NCBI GenBank assembly: GCA_036406595.1
Contig: DASXAR010000048.1
Location: 1-52,725, forward strand
Length of the DNA stretch: 52,725 nucleotides
Source of the DNA: VRUE01 sp036406595
Lineage (GTDB): Bacteria; Actinomycetota; Thermoleophilia; Solirubrobacterales; 70-9
Direction: 5' to 3'
Position numbers and translations under genes: made by a program. Shown here piece after piece: positions 32,468 through 40,595 of this stretch. The notes below the pieces were generated by a model, which searched no databases, had not been told where the DNA came from, and was given only the letters and a program-made list of their open reading frames with translations. Every line of letters starts with the position of its first letter. The stretch's first letter is position 1.

Positions 32468-33577
32468 GTGAGGGATTGGAAGCGCTGCATCGCCCATCTC
32501 GACATGGATGCGTTCTACGCGTCGGTCGAGCTGCGGCGGCGGCCCGAGCTGAGGGGAAAGCCGGTGGTCGTCTGTGGGTCCGGGCCGCGGGCTGTGGTGA
32601 CGACGGCCAGCTATGAGGCCCGCGAGCTTGCCGGGATCCACTCGGCGATGCCGGCGGCGATCGCCCGGCGGCGGCTTCCGGACGCGGTCTACCTCACCCC
32701 CGACTTCAACGCGTACCGCGAGGCCTCGCGCGAGGTGATGGCGATCCTGCGCGAGAACGTCGAGACGGTCGAGGTGGTGGGCCTTGACGAGGCATACCTC
32801 GACCTCAGTGGCCTCTTCGCCCCGAAGGCGACGATGCGCAGGGTGGCGACCGAGGTTCGCGAGCAGACCGGGCTCGGCTGCTCGATCGGCATATCCGAGA
32901 ACCGCCTCCTGGCCAAGATCACCAGCGAGCTCGGCAAGCCCGGCGGCCTGGTCGTGCTCTCGCGCGATCAGGCGCTCGAGCGCTTCGCCGGCGAGCCTCC
33001 CGGAATCGTGCCGGGGATCGGGCCGAAGACCGCCGTGAAGCTCCAGAAGATGGGAGTCCGGACTCTCGCCGAGCTGCGCTCGCGCGATGAGGCGGCACTG
33101 CAGGCAGCGTTCGGGCCCCGGCTCGGCAGCTGGCTCCTTGCCCGAGCACGGTTCGAGGACGCGGCGCGCCTCTCGACCTCGCGCAGGACGAAGTCGCAGT
33201 CCACGGAGACGACCTTCGACGCCGACGTCGCCGACCCGGGTCAGATGGCGGAGTCGATTTCCACGCTCGCCGGAGAGCTGTGCAGGCGCCTCCGCACCCG
33301 CAACCTGCAGGGTCGGACGATCGGGATCAAGGTTCGGCTCGACGACTGGACCAACGTCACCCGCTCACACACGATCGACCAGCCCACCAACGACCCCGAG
33401 GTCGTGCGGAGGACGGCGCTCGATCTGCTCGAGCAGTACTCGCCGCCGCGCCCGGTGCGCCTCCTGGGGGTGCGGGTCGCGGGCTTCGAGGACGCTGAGC
33501 AGGCGGCCTCCACCGCCGAGGGGGATCCGCCCCCCGACCCCCAGCTGCGGCTCGGGGTCGGCGCCGACGCCGCCTAG
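32468..33577 (+). CDS. dinB: DNA polymerase IV (Y-family)
   Basis: A 369-residue translesion polymerase. The catalytic acidic residues are Asp12 in HLDMDAFYASVE and the DE pair in VVGLDEAYLDLS. SYEARELAGIHSAMP and SIGISENRLLAKITSELGKP are family signatures. The helix-hairpin-helix thumb (GIGPKTAVKLQKMG) and little finger follow. The C-terminal tail shows no clear beta-clamp motif. Length is typical. It overlaps the 3' end of rlpA by 4 nt. Confidence 0.95.
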   Translation: MRDWKRCIAHLDMDAFYASVELRRRPELRGKPVVVCGSGPRAVVTTASYEARELAGIHSAMPAAIARRRLPDAVYLTPDFNAYREASREVMAILRENVETVEVVGLDEAYLDLSGLFAPKATMRRVATEVREQTGLGCSIGISENRLLAKITSELGKPGGLVVLSRDQALERFAGEPPGIVPGIGPKTAVKLQKMGVRTLAELRSRDEAALQAAFGPRLGSWLLARARFEDAARLSTSRRTKSQSTETTFDADVADPGQMAESISTLAGELCRRLRTRNLQGRTIGIKVRLDDWTNVTRSHTIDQPTNDPEVVRRTALDLLEQYSPPRPVRLLGVRVAGFEDAEQAASTAEGDPPPDPQLRLGVGADAA

Positions 33578-34221
33578 CGGTTGCTCAGCAGCACGTCCAC
33601 CCCCGGAAAGCCGAGCCGCTCACGGGTCGCCTCGGTGAGGTCGAAGTCGCGGCCGGCCACGTAGGGACCGCGGTCGATGACGGGCACCGTGATCGACCGG
33701 CCGTGGTAGCGGAGCCGCACCTTCGTTCCGCACGGCAGCGTCTTGTGCGCGACGCCGAGCGTGCCCGGCTGCAGCGTGCCACCGCAGGCGACGCCGCTTC
33801 CGTAGAGGCCCGGCCCGTAGTAGGAGGCCTCGGCGGCATGAAAGGCGGTCATCCTGCGGGACGGGCTCGCCGACCCCGTGATGCGCCGGTCGTGGACGGT
33901 GTAGGCGCGCGCCCGGTAGTTCCCTGAGCGGGGCGCGGTCCAACGCAGCGCGAATCCGCCGCCCCGCCCGCTTGAGGTGCGGGCGACGAAGCCGCGAGGG
34001 CCCCGCACCACCAGCTTGATCCGGTGGTGGCCGGCCGGGTGAACCCGGCCATGGAGGACGACCCGGCGCCCCCGCAGCACCTCGTGGCGCCCGACGTGCA
34101 GCGAGACATGGGAATGCATCCGCCTCGCGCCGGGGTGCTCACGTCGCTTCGCGGTGGCCGGGCCCGGAATCGCGGTGGCGATCGCGGCGGCGAGCGCCGC
34201 AGGCAGGATCCGTCGCGTCAT
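33574..34221 (-). CDS. rlpA: RlpA-like double-psi beta-barrel exported protein
   Basis: A 215-residue exported protein. Residues 1-24 are a signal peptide (AAIATAIPGPATA). A beta-rich region about 35-120 precedes the RlpA-like double-psi barrel: ASYYGPGLYGSGVACGG, LGVAHKTLPCGTKV, VIDRGPYV and GRDFDLTEAT. RlpA proteins cleave or bind peptidoglycan; the Asp in the DFDLT string is the usual catalytic residue. Two cysteines may form a disulfide. An AAGGAG Shine-Dalgarno sequence precedes the ATG. A c-di-AMP riboswitch lies in its leader, as is common for actinobacterial cell-wall hydrolase genes. Confidence 0.9.
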   Translation of the reverse strand: MTRRILPAALAAAIATAIPGPATAKRREHPGARRMHSHVSLHVGRHEVLRGRRVVLHGRVHPAGHHRIKLVVRGPRGFVARTSSGRGGGFALRWTAPRSGNYRARAYTVHDRRITGSASPSRRMTAFHAAEASYYGPGLYGSGVACGGTLQPGTLGVAHKTLPCGTKVRLRYHGRSITVPVIDRGPYVAGRDFDLTEATRERLGFPGVDVLLSNR

Positions 34222-34242
34222 CAGAAGCAGCTCCTTCAGGTC

Positions 34243-34412
34243 GGCCGCCTACGGGGTTAGCTGACGGGCTCGCGAAGGCGGCACGGTGCCGCACGATGGT
34301 CGCTACGGACGGCTCGCCGTCCGATTCGCCCCTGCCGGCGGCCGTCTGGCGGCCGCCGATGATTGGGTCCCCCGCTGCCCCGGCGCTCGCCGGGGCACTC
34401 GGCAGATTGTGA
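34243..34412 (-). ncRNA. c-di-AMP riboswitch (ydaO/yuaA class) upstream of rlpA
   Basis: Read on the minus strand, the leader contains the conserved blocks of the ydaO class in order: CTGCCGAGTGCC, GGGGGACCCA, GGGGCGAATCGG, and near the 3' end CCCGTCAGCTAACC then CCGTAGGC. Stems between them are GC-rich and self-complementary (for example CCCCGGCG...CGCCGGGG and GGCGGCCGCC...GGCCGCC). The distance to the rlpA start is about 20 nt, so the switch could control transcription or translation. This class turns expression off when c-di-AMP is high. Assignment rests on consensus strings; boundaries are approximate. Confidence 0.88.
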
Positions 34413-34512
34413 TTCGAGTTTGCGACGGGCGACCATAGGGACCGGCGAAGGCATCGAAGGTGACGGACGTCACAATCCAGCCCGTCGGTTGAGATCGTGC
34501 GAAGATGGGGCC

Positions 34513-35949
34513 GTGGACGGTGATCGGCTCAGCGGACTGGACGCCTCATTCCTCCACATGGAGCGCGGCGGCGCCCACATGCACGTCGCCTCGGCGATCA
34601 TCTTCAGGGGGGCTCCGCCGACGCACGAGGAGTTCCGCGATCAAATCGAGTCGCGCCTCCACCTCGTCCCCCGCTTCCGCCAGAAGCTGCGCACCGTTCC
34701 GTTTGACCAGGGCCGCCCGGTATGGGTTGACGACCCATTCCTGAACCTCGACTACCACGTGCGCCAGACCGCGCTCCCGGCCCCGGGCTCCGAGGAGCAG
34801 CTGCGCAACCTCGCGGCGCGGATCTTCTCCCAGCAGCTCGACCGCACCAAGCCGCTCTGGGAGCTGTGGCTGGTCGAGGGCCTCGAAGGCGACCGCTTCG
34901 CGATCGTCGGCAAGAGCCATCACGCGTTGGTCGACGGCATCTCGGGTGTGGACATCACGACGGTCCTCTTCGACCTCGAGGAGGAGCCGCAGGCGCCTCC
35001 GGTTCGCCCGCCACGCTGGGCGCCCCGCCCCGAGCCGACCGACCTCGACCTGCTGCGCGACGCGCTTCACGAGCGCGCCACCAGCCCGCGCGAGTTCATG
35101 CGCGGGATCCGCGCCCTGCTGCGCGGCCCCCGGCAGGTTCTGCGGGGGATCGGCGCCACGGGGAGGATGCTCGAGGTCGGCATGTCGGCCCCGTCGACTC
35201 CGTTCAACGTCGACATCGGCCCCCACCGCCGGCTCGCCTTCGTGCGCGGTGACCTGGAAGACCTGAAGCGCGTCAAGAACGCCCACGGCGGCACCGTCAA
35301 CGACGTCGTCCTCTCCGTCGTCACCGGCGCCCTCGGCAACTACCTGCGGGCCCGCGGCCACGACACCGAGGACCTCGAGCTGCGCGCGATGGTCCCGGTC
35401 AGCGTGCGGGCCGAGGAAGAGCGCGGCGCACTCGGAAACAGGATCTCGGCGATGATGGCGCCGTTGCCCGTCGGGTGCGAGGACCCGGTCGAGCGGCTGC
35501 GACTGATCAGCGAGACGATGGGCGACCTGAAGGGCTCGGGCCAGGCGGTCGGGGCCGAGATCCTCACCAGGCTGACCGACTTCGCCCCCCCGACGATCGC
35601 CTCGCAGGCGGCTCGCCTGCAGCCCGCCCAGAGGTTCTTCAACCTGGTCATCACCAACGTTCCCGGCCCGCAGTTCCCGCTGTACCTGCTGGGTCGCAGG
35701 ATGGAATCGATCTTCCCTCTCGTCCCCCTCGCCCGTCGGCAGGCCCTCTGCGTCGGGATCATGTCCTACGACGGGCAGGTCGACTTCGGCCTCGTCGGCG
35801 ACTACGACGCGATGGCCGACCTCGACAGCTTCGCGCTCGACCTTGAGGGCGCCCTGCGCGAAGCGGTCGCGACTGCACCGCCGGCCCTGCGCAAGGTGGA
35901 CGAGCCGGCGCCGGCCGAGGCCGGGAACGGCGCGGTGCCGGTCAAGTAG
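34513..35949 (+). CDS. WS/DGAT-type wax ester synthase / diacylglycerol acyltransferase
   Basis: A 478-residue acyltransferase that joins acyl-CoA to alcohols or diacylglycerol to make storage lipids. It begins LSGLDASFLHMER and has the catalytic HHxxxDG motif at 136-142 (SHHALVDGISG). The C-terminal ITNVPGPQFPLYLLG and NDVVLSVVTGAL are characteristic. Length is typical. I chose GTG 34513: it matches the family start, and GAAGAT (a weak -10) lies 6 nt upstream. It is divergent from rlpA and its riboswitch. Confidence 0.92.
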   Translation: MDGDRLSGLDASFLHMERGGAHMHVASAIIFRGAPPTHEEFRDQIESRLHLVPRFRQKLRTVPFDQGRPVWVDDPFLNLDYHVRQTALPAPGSEEQLRNLAARIFSQQLDRTKPLWELWLVEGLEGDRFAIVGKSHHALVDGISGVDITTVLFDLEEEPQAPPVRPPRWAPRPEPTDLDLLRDALHERATSPREFMRGIRALLRGPRQVLRGIGATGRMLEVGMSAPSTPFNVDIGPHRRLAFVRGDLEDLKRVKNAHGGTVNDVVLSVVTGALGNYLRARGHDTEDLELRAMVPVSVRAEEERGALGNRISAMMAPLPVGCEDPVERLRLISETMGDLKGSGQAVGAEILTRLTDFAPPTIASQAARLQPAQRFFNLVITNVPGPQFPLYLLGRRMESIFPLVPLARRQALCVGIMSYDGQVDFGLVGDYDAMADLDSFALDLEGALREAVATAPPALRKVDEPAPAEAGNGAVPVK

Positions 35950-35970
35950 ATGGAATCAACCATCTAGCCC

Positions 35971-37641
35971 TTGCGCCTGGCGCTGGCCCAGATCGACCCC
36001 ACCGTCGGCGACATCGACGGAAACGCCGCGAAGGTCGCCGAGTGGATCGCCCGCGCCGGCGGCGAGGGAGCCGACCTGGTCGTCTTCCCCGAGCTCTGCA
36101 TCCCCGGCTACCCGGCTGAGGACCTCTACCTGAAGCGCCACTTCATCGATGCGAACCTGCGCGCGGTGCTCGACCTGGCCAAGCAGGTCGAGGACACGGT
36201 GGCCCTGGTCGGCTTCGCCGAGCCGGTCGAGGGCGGGGGCGACTTCCGTCGCGCCCACAACGCGGTCGCGGTCCTCGCCGAGGGCGAGCTGCGCGGCGTC
36301 TACCGAAAGAACCGGCTCCCCAACTACTCGGTCTTCGACGAGCAGCGCTACTTCGTCCCCGGTGCCGAGCCGATGCTGATCGAGGTGGGCGCCGACCGGG
36401 TCGGCCTGACCGTCTGCGAGGACGTCTGGGTCGAGGGCCCGCCGGCTTCGCTCGAGGCGGCGGGCGGCGCCAACCTGATCGCCAACCCCTCGGGATCGCC
36501 CTATCACCGCGGCAAGGGCCGCGAGCGCGAGCGGATGTTCGCCGAGCGGGCGCGCGCCTATGGGGCCGCGATGGCCTTCTGCAACCTGGTCGGCGGCCAG
36601 GATGAGCTCGTCTTCGACGGCCATAGCATCGTCGTCGACGCCTCCGGCGAGGTGGTCGCCCGCGCGGCGCAGTTCGAGGAGGAGCTGCTCGTCTGCGAGA
36701 TCCCCGCCGACGGGCCGCAGCGGCTTGCACGGCCGCTCGACGACCTCGCGGAGGTCTACGGGGCGCTGACGCTCGGTTTGCGCGACTACGTCCGTAAGAA
36801 CGGCTTCCGCCACGTCGGAGTCGCCCTCTCCGGCGGCATCGACTCGGCGCTCGTTGCGATGCTCGCCGTCGATGCGCTGGGCGCCGAGAACGTCAGCCTC
36901 GTGGTGATGCCCTCCCCCCACTCCAGCAGGGGAACCCAGGCCGACGCCCGCGAGATCGCCCGCAACCTCGGGGTCGAGGCGATCGAGATCCCGATCGAGC
37001 ATGCGATGGGCGCATACGAGGCGGCGCTGGGGGACGCCTTTGCCCGCCGGGACGGCGACGGCGACTCGGCCGAGCCGCTGCCGCGGGACCCGGCGAGGCC
37101 ATCCGAGCCGGACCTGGCCGCCGAGAACATCCAGGCGCGGATCCGCGGGAACCTGATGATGGCTCTCTCGAACAAGCACGGCTGGCTGGTCCTGACCACC
37201 GGCAACAAGAGCGAGATGTCGGTCGGGTACGCGACCCTCTACGGCGACATGGCCGGCGGATTCGCGGCGATCAAGGACGTCCCCAAGACTCTCGTGTACG
37301 AGCTCGTGCGCCACCGCAACGCCGTCGCGGGCGAAGAGCTGGTGCCGGCCAGCGTGATCGAGCGCCCCCCGTCCGCCGAGCTGCGGCCCGAGCAGCTCGA
37401 CAGCGATTCGCTCCCGCCATACGACCTGCTCGACCGGGTGCTCGAGGCCTACGTGGAGCGCGACGAGGGGCGCGAGGAGATGATCGCCGACGGGCTCCCG
37501 GCCGAAGTCATCGACAAAGTGGTGCGCATGGTCGACCGCTCCGAGTACAAGCGCCGCCAGGCGGCTCCGGGGATCCGGATCACGCCTAAGGCGTTCGGGC
37601 GCGACCGCCGCCTGCCGATCACGAATCGCTTCGGGGGCTAG
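35971..37641 (+). CDS. nadE: Glutamine-dependent NAD+ synthetase
   Basis: A 556-residue two-domain enzyme making NAD+ from deamido-NAD+, ATP and glutamine. The N-terminal nitrilase-fold glutaminase has the triad Glu41 (FPELCIPGYP), Lys113 (YRKNRLPNY) and Cys149 (GLTVCEDVW). The C-terminal synthetase has the P-loop LSGGIDSALV (about 287-292) and TTGNKSEMSVGYATLYGD. The TTG at 35971 gives the standard MRLALAQIDPTVGD start. The promoter is ambiguous: AACCAT 7 nt upstream fits this TTG, while TAGCCC directly abuts it. Confidence 0.94.
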   Translation: MRLALAQIDPTVGDIDGNAAKVAEWIARAGGEGADLVVFPELCIPGYPAEDLYLKRHFIDANLRAVLDLAKQVEDTVALVGFAEPVEGGGDFRRAHNAVAVLAEGELRGVYRKNRLPNYSVFDEQRYFVPGAEPMLIEVGADRVGLTVCEDVWVEGPPASLEAAGGANLIANPSGSPYHRGKGRERERMFAERARAYGAAMAFCNLVGGQDELVFDGHSIVVDASGEVVARAAQFEEELLVCEIPADGPQRLARPLDDLAEVYGALTLGLRDYVRKNGFRHVGVALSGGIDSALVAMLAVDALGAENVSLVVMPSPHSSRGTQADAREIARNLGVEAIEIPIEHAMGAYEAALGDAFARRDGDGDSAEPLPRDPARPSEPDLAAENIQARIRGNLMMALSNKHGWLVLTTGNKSEMSVGYATLYGDMAGGFAAIKDVPKTLVYELVRHRNAVAGEELVPASVIERPPSAELRPEQLDSDSLPPYDLLDRVLEAYVERDEGREEMIADGLPAEVIDKVVRMVDRSEYKRRQAAPGIRITPKAFGRDRRLPITNRFGG

Positions 37642-37690
37642 ACGTGCCGGTGGTTATCCACCCATAGGGTCGTATAACCACCGGCACGTC
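37641..37690. terminator. Perfect 17-bp inverted repeat at nadE/thioesterase convergent junction
   Basis: GACGTGCCGGTGGTTAT pairs exactly with 37674-37690 around a 16-nt loop. It overlaps the last base of the nadE stop and lies 11 nt from the end of the opposing gene, so it can fold in both transcripts. No U-tract follows. It shares the 9-mer ATAACCACC with 16467-16475. Confidence 0.6.
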
Positions 37691-37701
37691 CCCAGAGCGG
37701 G

Positions 37702-38103
37702 CTAGGTAGGGATGGGGCGGATGGCGATCGTCATCCGGGCCAGCGCGCAGAGGCGGTCCTCGGCGTCGCGCACCTCCGCGTCCCAGACCCAGGTCGTGCG
37801 GCCGCGATGGCGGGCGCGGGCGCGGACCTCCGCGTGGCCCTCCGTGATCGGTCGGATGAAGCTCACCTCGATCGCCTGGCCCATCGCCTGCATTTCGTCG
37901 CCAAGCACGGCGAGCGCGGTTGCGCGCGAGCAGACGCTCTCCACCAGCGTCGACATCACGCCGCCGTGCATCAGCCCGACCGGCTGCCGCAGCTCGTCGC
38001 GCATCGGCACGCGGACGCGCGCATGCTCCGGGTCGTCGTCGAGCCATTCGGTCCCGACGATGCCGTCGAAGTGCGAGAAGAGCTCTGCCTCGCCCTGGCT
38101 CAT
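37702..38103 (-). CDS. PaaI-type hotdog-fold thioesterase
   Basis: A 133-residue hotdog-fold protein of the PaaI/YbgC-like acyl-CoA thioesterase group. The signature is LMHGGVMSTLVES (HGG, with a downstream acidic residue), followed by ISFIRP-type strand VSFIRPITEG. Likely hydrolyses a small or aromatic acyl-CoA; the exact substrate is unknown. The start is supported by TAGGGT 9 nt upstream. Divergent from the HTH/RskA-like gene. Confidence 0.88.
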   Translation of the reverse strand: MSQGEAELFSHFDGIVGTEWLDDDPEHARVRVPMRDELRQPVGLMHGGVMSTLVESVCSRATALAVLGDEMQAMGQAIEVSFIRPITEGHAEVRARARHRGRTTWVWDAEVRDAEDRLCALARMTIAIRPIPT

Positions 38104-38112
38104 CGACGCCAG

Positions 38113-38118
38113 ACCCTA
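38113..38118 (-). promoter_or_regulatory. Putative -10 box (TAGGGT), leaderless thioesterase
   Basis: TAGGGT on the minus strand lies 9 nt before the ATG at 38103. Confidence 0.5.
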
Positions 38119-38137
38119 CCCGGCGGCCCGCCTCGCG

Positions 38138-38143
38138 TAGGCT
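38138..38143 (+). promoter_or_regulatory. Putative -10 box (TAGGCT), HTH/RskA-like gene
   Basis: TAGGCT lies 10 nt before the ATG at 38154. Confidence 0.5.
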
Positions 38144-38153
38144 TCCCGGTCCC

Positions 38154-38957
38154 ATGGCTTTGACCGAGGAGCAGAAGGCGATGATGCGCCTGCTGGCGCA
38201 GCGCGACGTCGGCTACGAGGACGTCGCCGCGGTGATGGGCGTCAGCGTCGAGGAGGTCCAGGAGAAAGTCAACGAGGCCCTCTCCGAGATGGGCGAAGAG
38301 GAGGGAGCGACGGCGCCGGCCGCGCCTCCCAGGCGACCGCGGCCCCCCAGACCACCGCGGAAGCCCCTCCCTCGCCCCCACGTCTCGGTGCCGCCCGAGC
38401 GGCGCCGCTTCGTCGCGGCCGCGGCCGGCGCCGTGGCGGCGATCGGCGCCGTGCTGCTCGTGATCTACCTGATCGCGGGCTCAAGCTCGGGATCGACCTC
38501 GGCGCCGGAAGCGTCCACCGAAGGCACGGCCGCGGCACGCAACGTCACGCAGGCGACGCTCGAACCAGTCGGCGGCGGTGACGCCCACGGGCGCGCCCTC
38601 TTCGGCCGCATCCAGAGCCAGGCGGTCCTCCAGGTGCAGGCTGAAGGCCTGCCACCGTCTCCCCAGGGCAAGTCCTACACGGTCTGGCTCTACCGCTCGC
38701 CGAAACTGGCGCTGCGGGTCGGCGCCGTGAAGGTGAACCAGTCGGGCGGGCTGGGCGCCCAGTTCCCCCTCCCCAGCGAACTGCTGAGCATCCTCGCCGG
38801 CGGCGCCTTCAACCGGGTCAACGTCACTCTCACCGATGACGCCGCCTACAGGGCCGAGATCGCCAAGGCGAAAAGGGAGAAGCAGCTCCCGGCCTACTCC
38901 GGGACGACCGCGCTGAGCGGCGAAATCACCGGCTCGCTGGTCGAACAGAAACAGTAG
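38154..38957 (+). CDS. Membrane protein with cytoplasmic HTH-like and extracytoplasmic RskA-like domains
   Basis: A 267-residue single-pass protein. Residues 1-45 (LTEEQKAMMRLLAQRDVGYE, then DVAAVMGVSVEEVQEKV) resemble the HTH of sigma region 4 or LuxR-type regulators. A Pro/Arg-rich linker (55-80) precedes one membrane segment (86-108). The outside part (about 130-267) resembles the C-terminal domain of RskA-type anti-sigma factors, with PPSPQGKSYTVWLY. No zinc-type anti-sigma domain (HxxxCxxC) is present. It could be a membrane-tethered regulator whose HTH is released or controlled by an outside signal; this is inference. Glutamate codons change from GAG in the cytoplasmic half to mostly GAA outside. 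Confidence 0.7.
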   Translation: MALTEEQKAMMRLLAQRDVGYEDVAAVMGVSVEEVQEKVNEALSEMGEEEGATAPAAPPRRPRPPRPPRKPLPRPHVSVPPERRRFVAAAAGAVAAIGAVLLVIYLIAGSSSGSTSAPEASTEGTAAARNVTQATLEPVGGGDAHGRALFGRIQSQAVLQVQAEGLPPSPQGKSYTVWLYRSPKLALRVGAVKVNQSGGLGAQFPLPSELLSILAGGAFNRVNVTLTDDAAYRAEIAKAKREKQLPAYSGTTALSGEITGSLVEQKQ

Positions 38958-38969
38958 GCGCCGGCGCGG

Positions 38970-40595
38970 TCAGGCCAGCAGCTTGCCGGGGTTCATGATC
39001 CCCGAGGGGTCGAGCTCCTCCTTGACGGCCCGCAGCAGCTCGAGGCCGCTCCGCCCCACCTCCGCCTCCATGTAGGGGGCATGGTCCCGACCGACTGCGT
39101 GATGGTGGGTGATCGTCCCGCCGCCCGCGACGATCGCCTCCGACGCCGCCTGCTTGACGCGGGCCCACTGCTCGAGCTCGGCGCCGGTCCGGGCCCGCGC
39201 GATGTAGGTGAAGTAGAGCGAGGCACCATCCGCGTAGGCGTGGGAGAGATGGGAGAAGACCAGTCCCGGGGTGCCGTCCGCCGCTAGCGCGGACTCGATC
39301 GCCCCTCCCACCGCCTCGTGCAGCTCGGTCAGGCCCGCCCAGGTGTGCGCTGTCTCCAGCGTCTCCACCAGCACCCCCATGTCCATCAGCGTGTCGCGGA
39401 GGTAGGGGCCCTGGTAGCGGCCGTGCTCCCAGGAGCGGCCCGCCGCCTGGCCGAGGTAGGCGCCGCCGCCGCGCCGCAACGCCCGCACGGCCAGGGCGCG
39501 GCGACGTGCCACCGACTCCTCGTCGCCCTCGATCCCGACGACGATCAGGCAGCCGCCGCGCCGGCCGCGAAGGCCCAGGTACCGCTCGAAGATGCTCCCC
39601 GCGAGCCCTCGTGGGCCCGATAGGGCAAATGAGACCTCGGTCTCGGACTCGTCGGAGACGCGGATCACCTCGGGCAGGCCCGGGCCCTGTGCGAGCTCGC
39701 GAACGATCTCGGATCCGGCCTCGAAGCTCTCCACGATCCAGGCCTCGTAGCGGCGGACGGTGGGCAGCGGCCGGACCCGCACCCCGACCTCTGGAATGAC
39801 GCCGAACACTCCCTCTGAGCCAAGTGCCAGCTCCCTCAGGGAGGGGCCCGCCGCCGTGTGGGGTGTTTCGAGGGTTCGCAGCTCCCCGGCCGGGGCGATC
39901 AATCGCAGCGAGGTGACCAGCGCGTCGAAGCGCCCGTAGCCACTCGAGGCCTGGCCGGCGGATCGGGTCGCGGCGAAGCCCCCGATCGTCGCGTACTCGT
40001 AGGACTGCGGAAAGTGGCCGAGCATCACGCCGCTGCGGCGCAATTCGGCTTCCGCCTCCGGGCCGCGCAGCCCGGCGCCGAGGGTTGCGGTCAGCGAGCG
40101 GGCGTCGACGCGCACCTCGCGAAGCAGCGAGAGGTCGAGGCTGACCACTCGTGGGTGCGTGCCACGCAGTGGCTCGATGCCGCCCACAACGCTCGTTCCA
40201 CCGCCGAAAGGCACCACGGCGACCCCCTCTGCCGCGCAGACCTCGAGCAGGCGGCGCACCGCATCGTCCCCTTCGGGCAGGAGGACAGCGTCAGGGGCGG
40301 CGGAGAGGTCACCGGATCGCAGGCGCACCAGGTCCGGGTAGCCGGCGCCCACCGCGTGACGGAGCCGGTCCTCCGCGCCGGTGAAGACGCCCTGCGGCCC
40401 GATTGCCTCGAGCAGGGCCGCCGGCAGCGGCTCGGCCGCCGGCAGCTCGACGTCGCCGAGCTCGACGGAACGCGGGGCGGGCTCGAGGCTGCCGAGCCGT
40501 TCCCCCAGCATCGCGGTGGCCGCATCGTCGAGCCGGGGCGAGATCGACGGATCGCCCCACCCCCACCAGCGCGTGTCCCGCCGCGGAGCGGTCAA
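38970..40595 (-). CDS. FAD-linked oxidase, alkyldihydroxyacetone-phosphate synthase-like
   Basis: A 541-residue FAD-binding PCMH/VAO-family protein. RWWGWGDP near the start, the FAD-binding VVPFGGGTSVVGG, SSGYGRFD and the C-terminal GGTITHHHAVGRDHAPY follow alkyl-DHAP synthases, which swap the acyl group of acyl-DHAP for a fatty alcohol in ether lipid synthesis. The HHH string is characteristic of that enzyme; other FAD-linked oxidases share the rest. I chose the TTG at 40595, which overlaps the stop of the SRPBCC gene (TTGA), because it gives the standard N-terminus. Last gene of the rsiG-like/garA/ftsR unit. Confidence 0.82.
   Translation of the reverse strand: MTAPRRDTRWWGWGDPSISPRLDDAATAMLGERLGSLEPAPRSVELGDVELPAAEPLPAALLEAIGPQGVFTGAEDRLRHAVGAGYPDLVRLRSGDLSAAPDAVLLPEGDDAVRRLLEVCAAEGVAVVPFGGGTSVVGGIEPLRGTHPRVVSLDLSLLREVRVDARSLTATLGAGLRGPEAEAELRRSGVMLGHFPQSYEYATIGGFAATRSAGQASSGYGRFDALVTSLRLIAPAGELRTLETPHTAAGPSLRELALGSEGVFGVIPEVGVRVRPLPTVRRYEAWIVESFEAGSEIVRELAQGPGLPEVIRVSDESETEVSFALSGPRGLAGSIFERYLGLRGRRGGCLIVVGIEGDEESVARRRALAVRALRRGGGAYLGQAAGRSWEHGRYQGPYLRDTLMDMGVLVETLETAHTWAGLTELHEAVGGAIESALAADGTPGLVFSHLSHAYADGASLYFTYIARARTGAELEQWARVKQAASEAIVAGGGTITHHHAVGRDHAPYMEAEVGRSGLELLRAVKEELDPSGIMNPGKLLA

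Noticed and set aside
35956..37314. A 452-codon open frame antisense to nadE
   Set aside because: Shadow of nadE; no plausible start context or domain.
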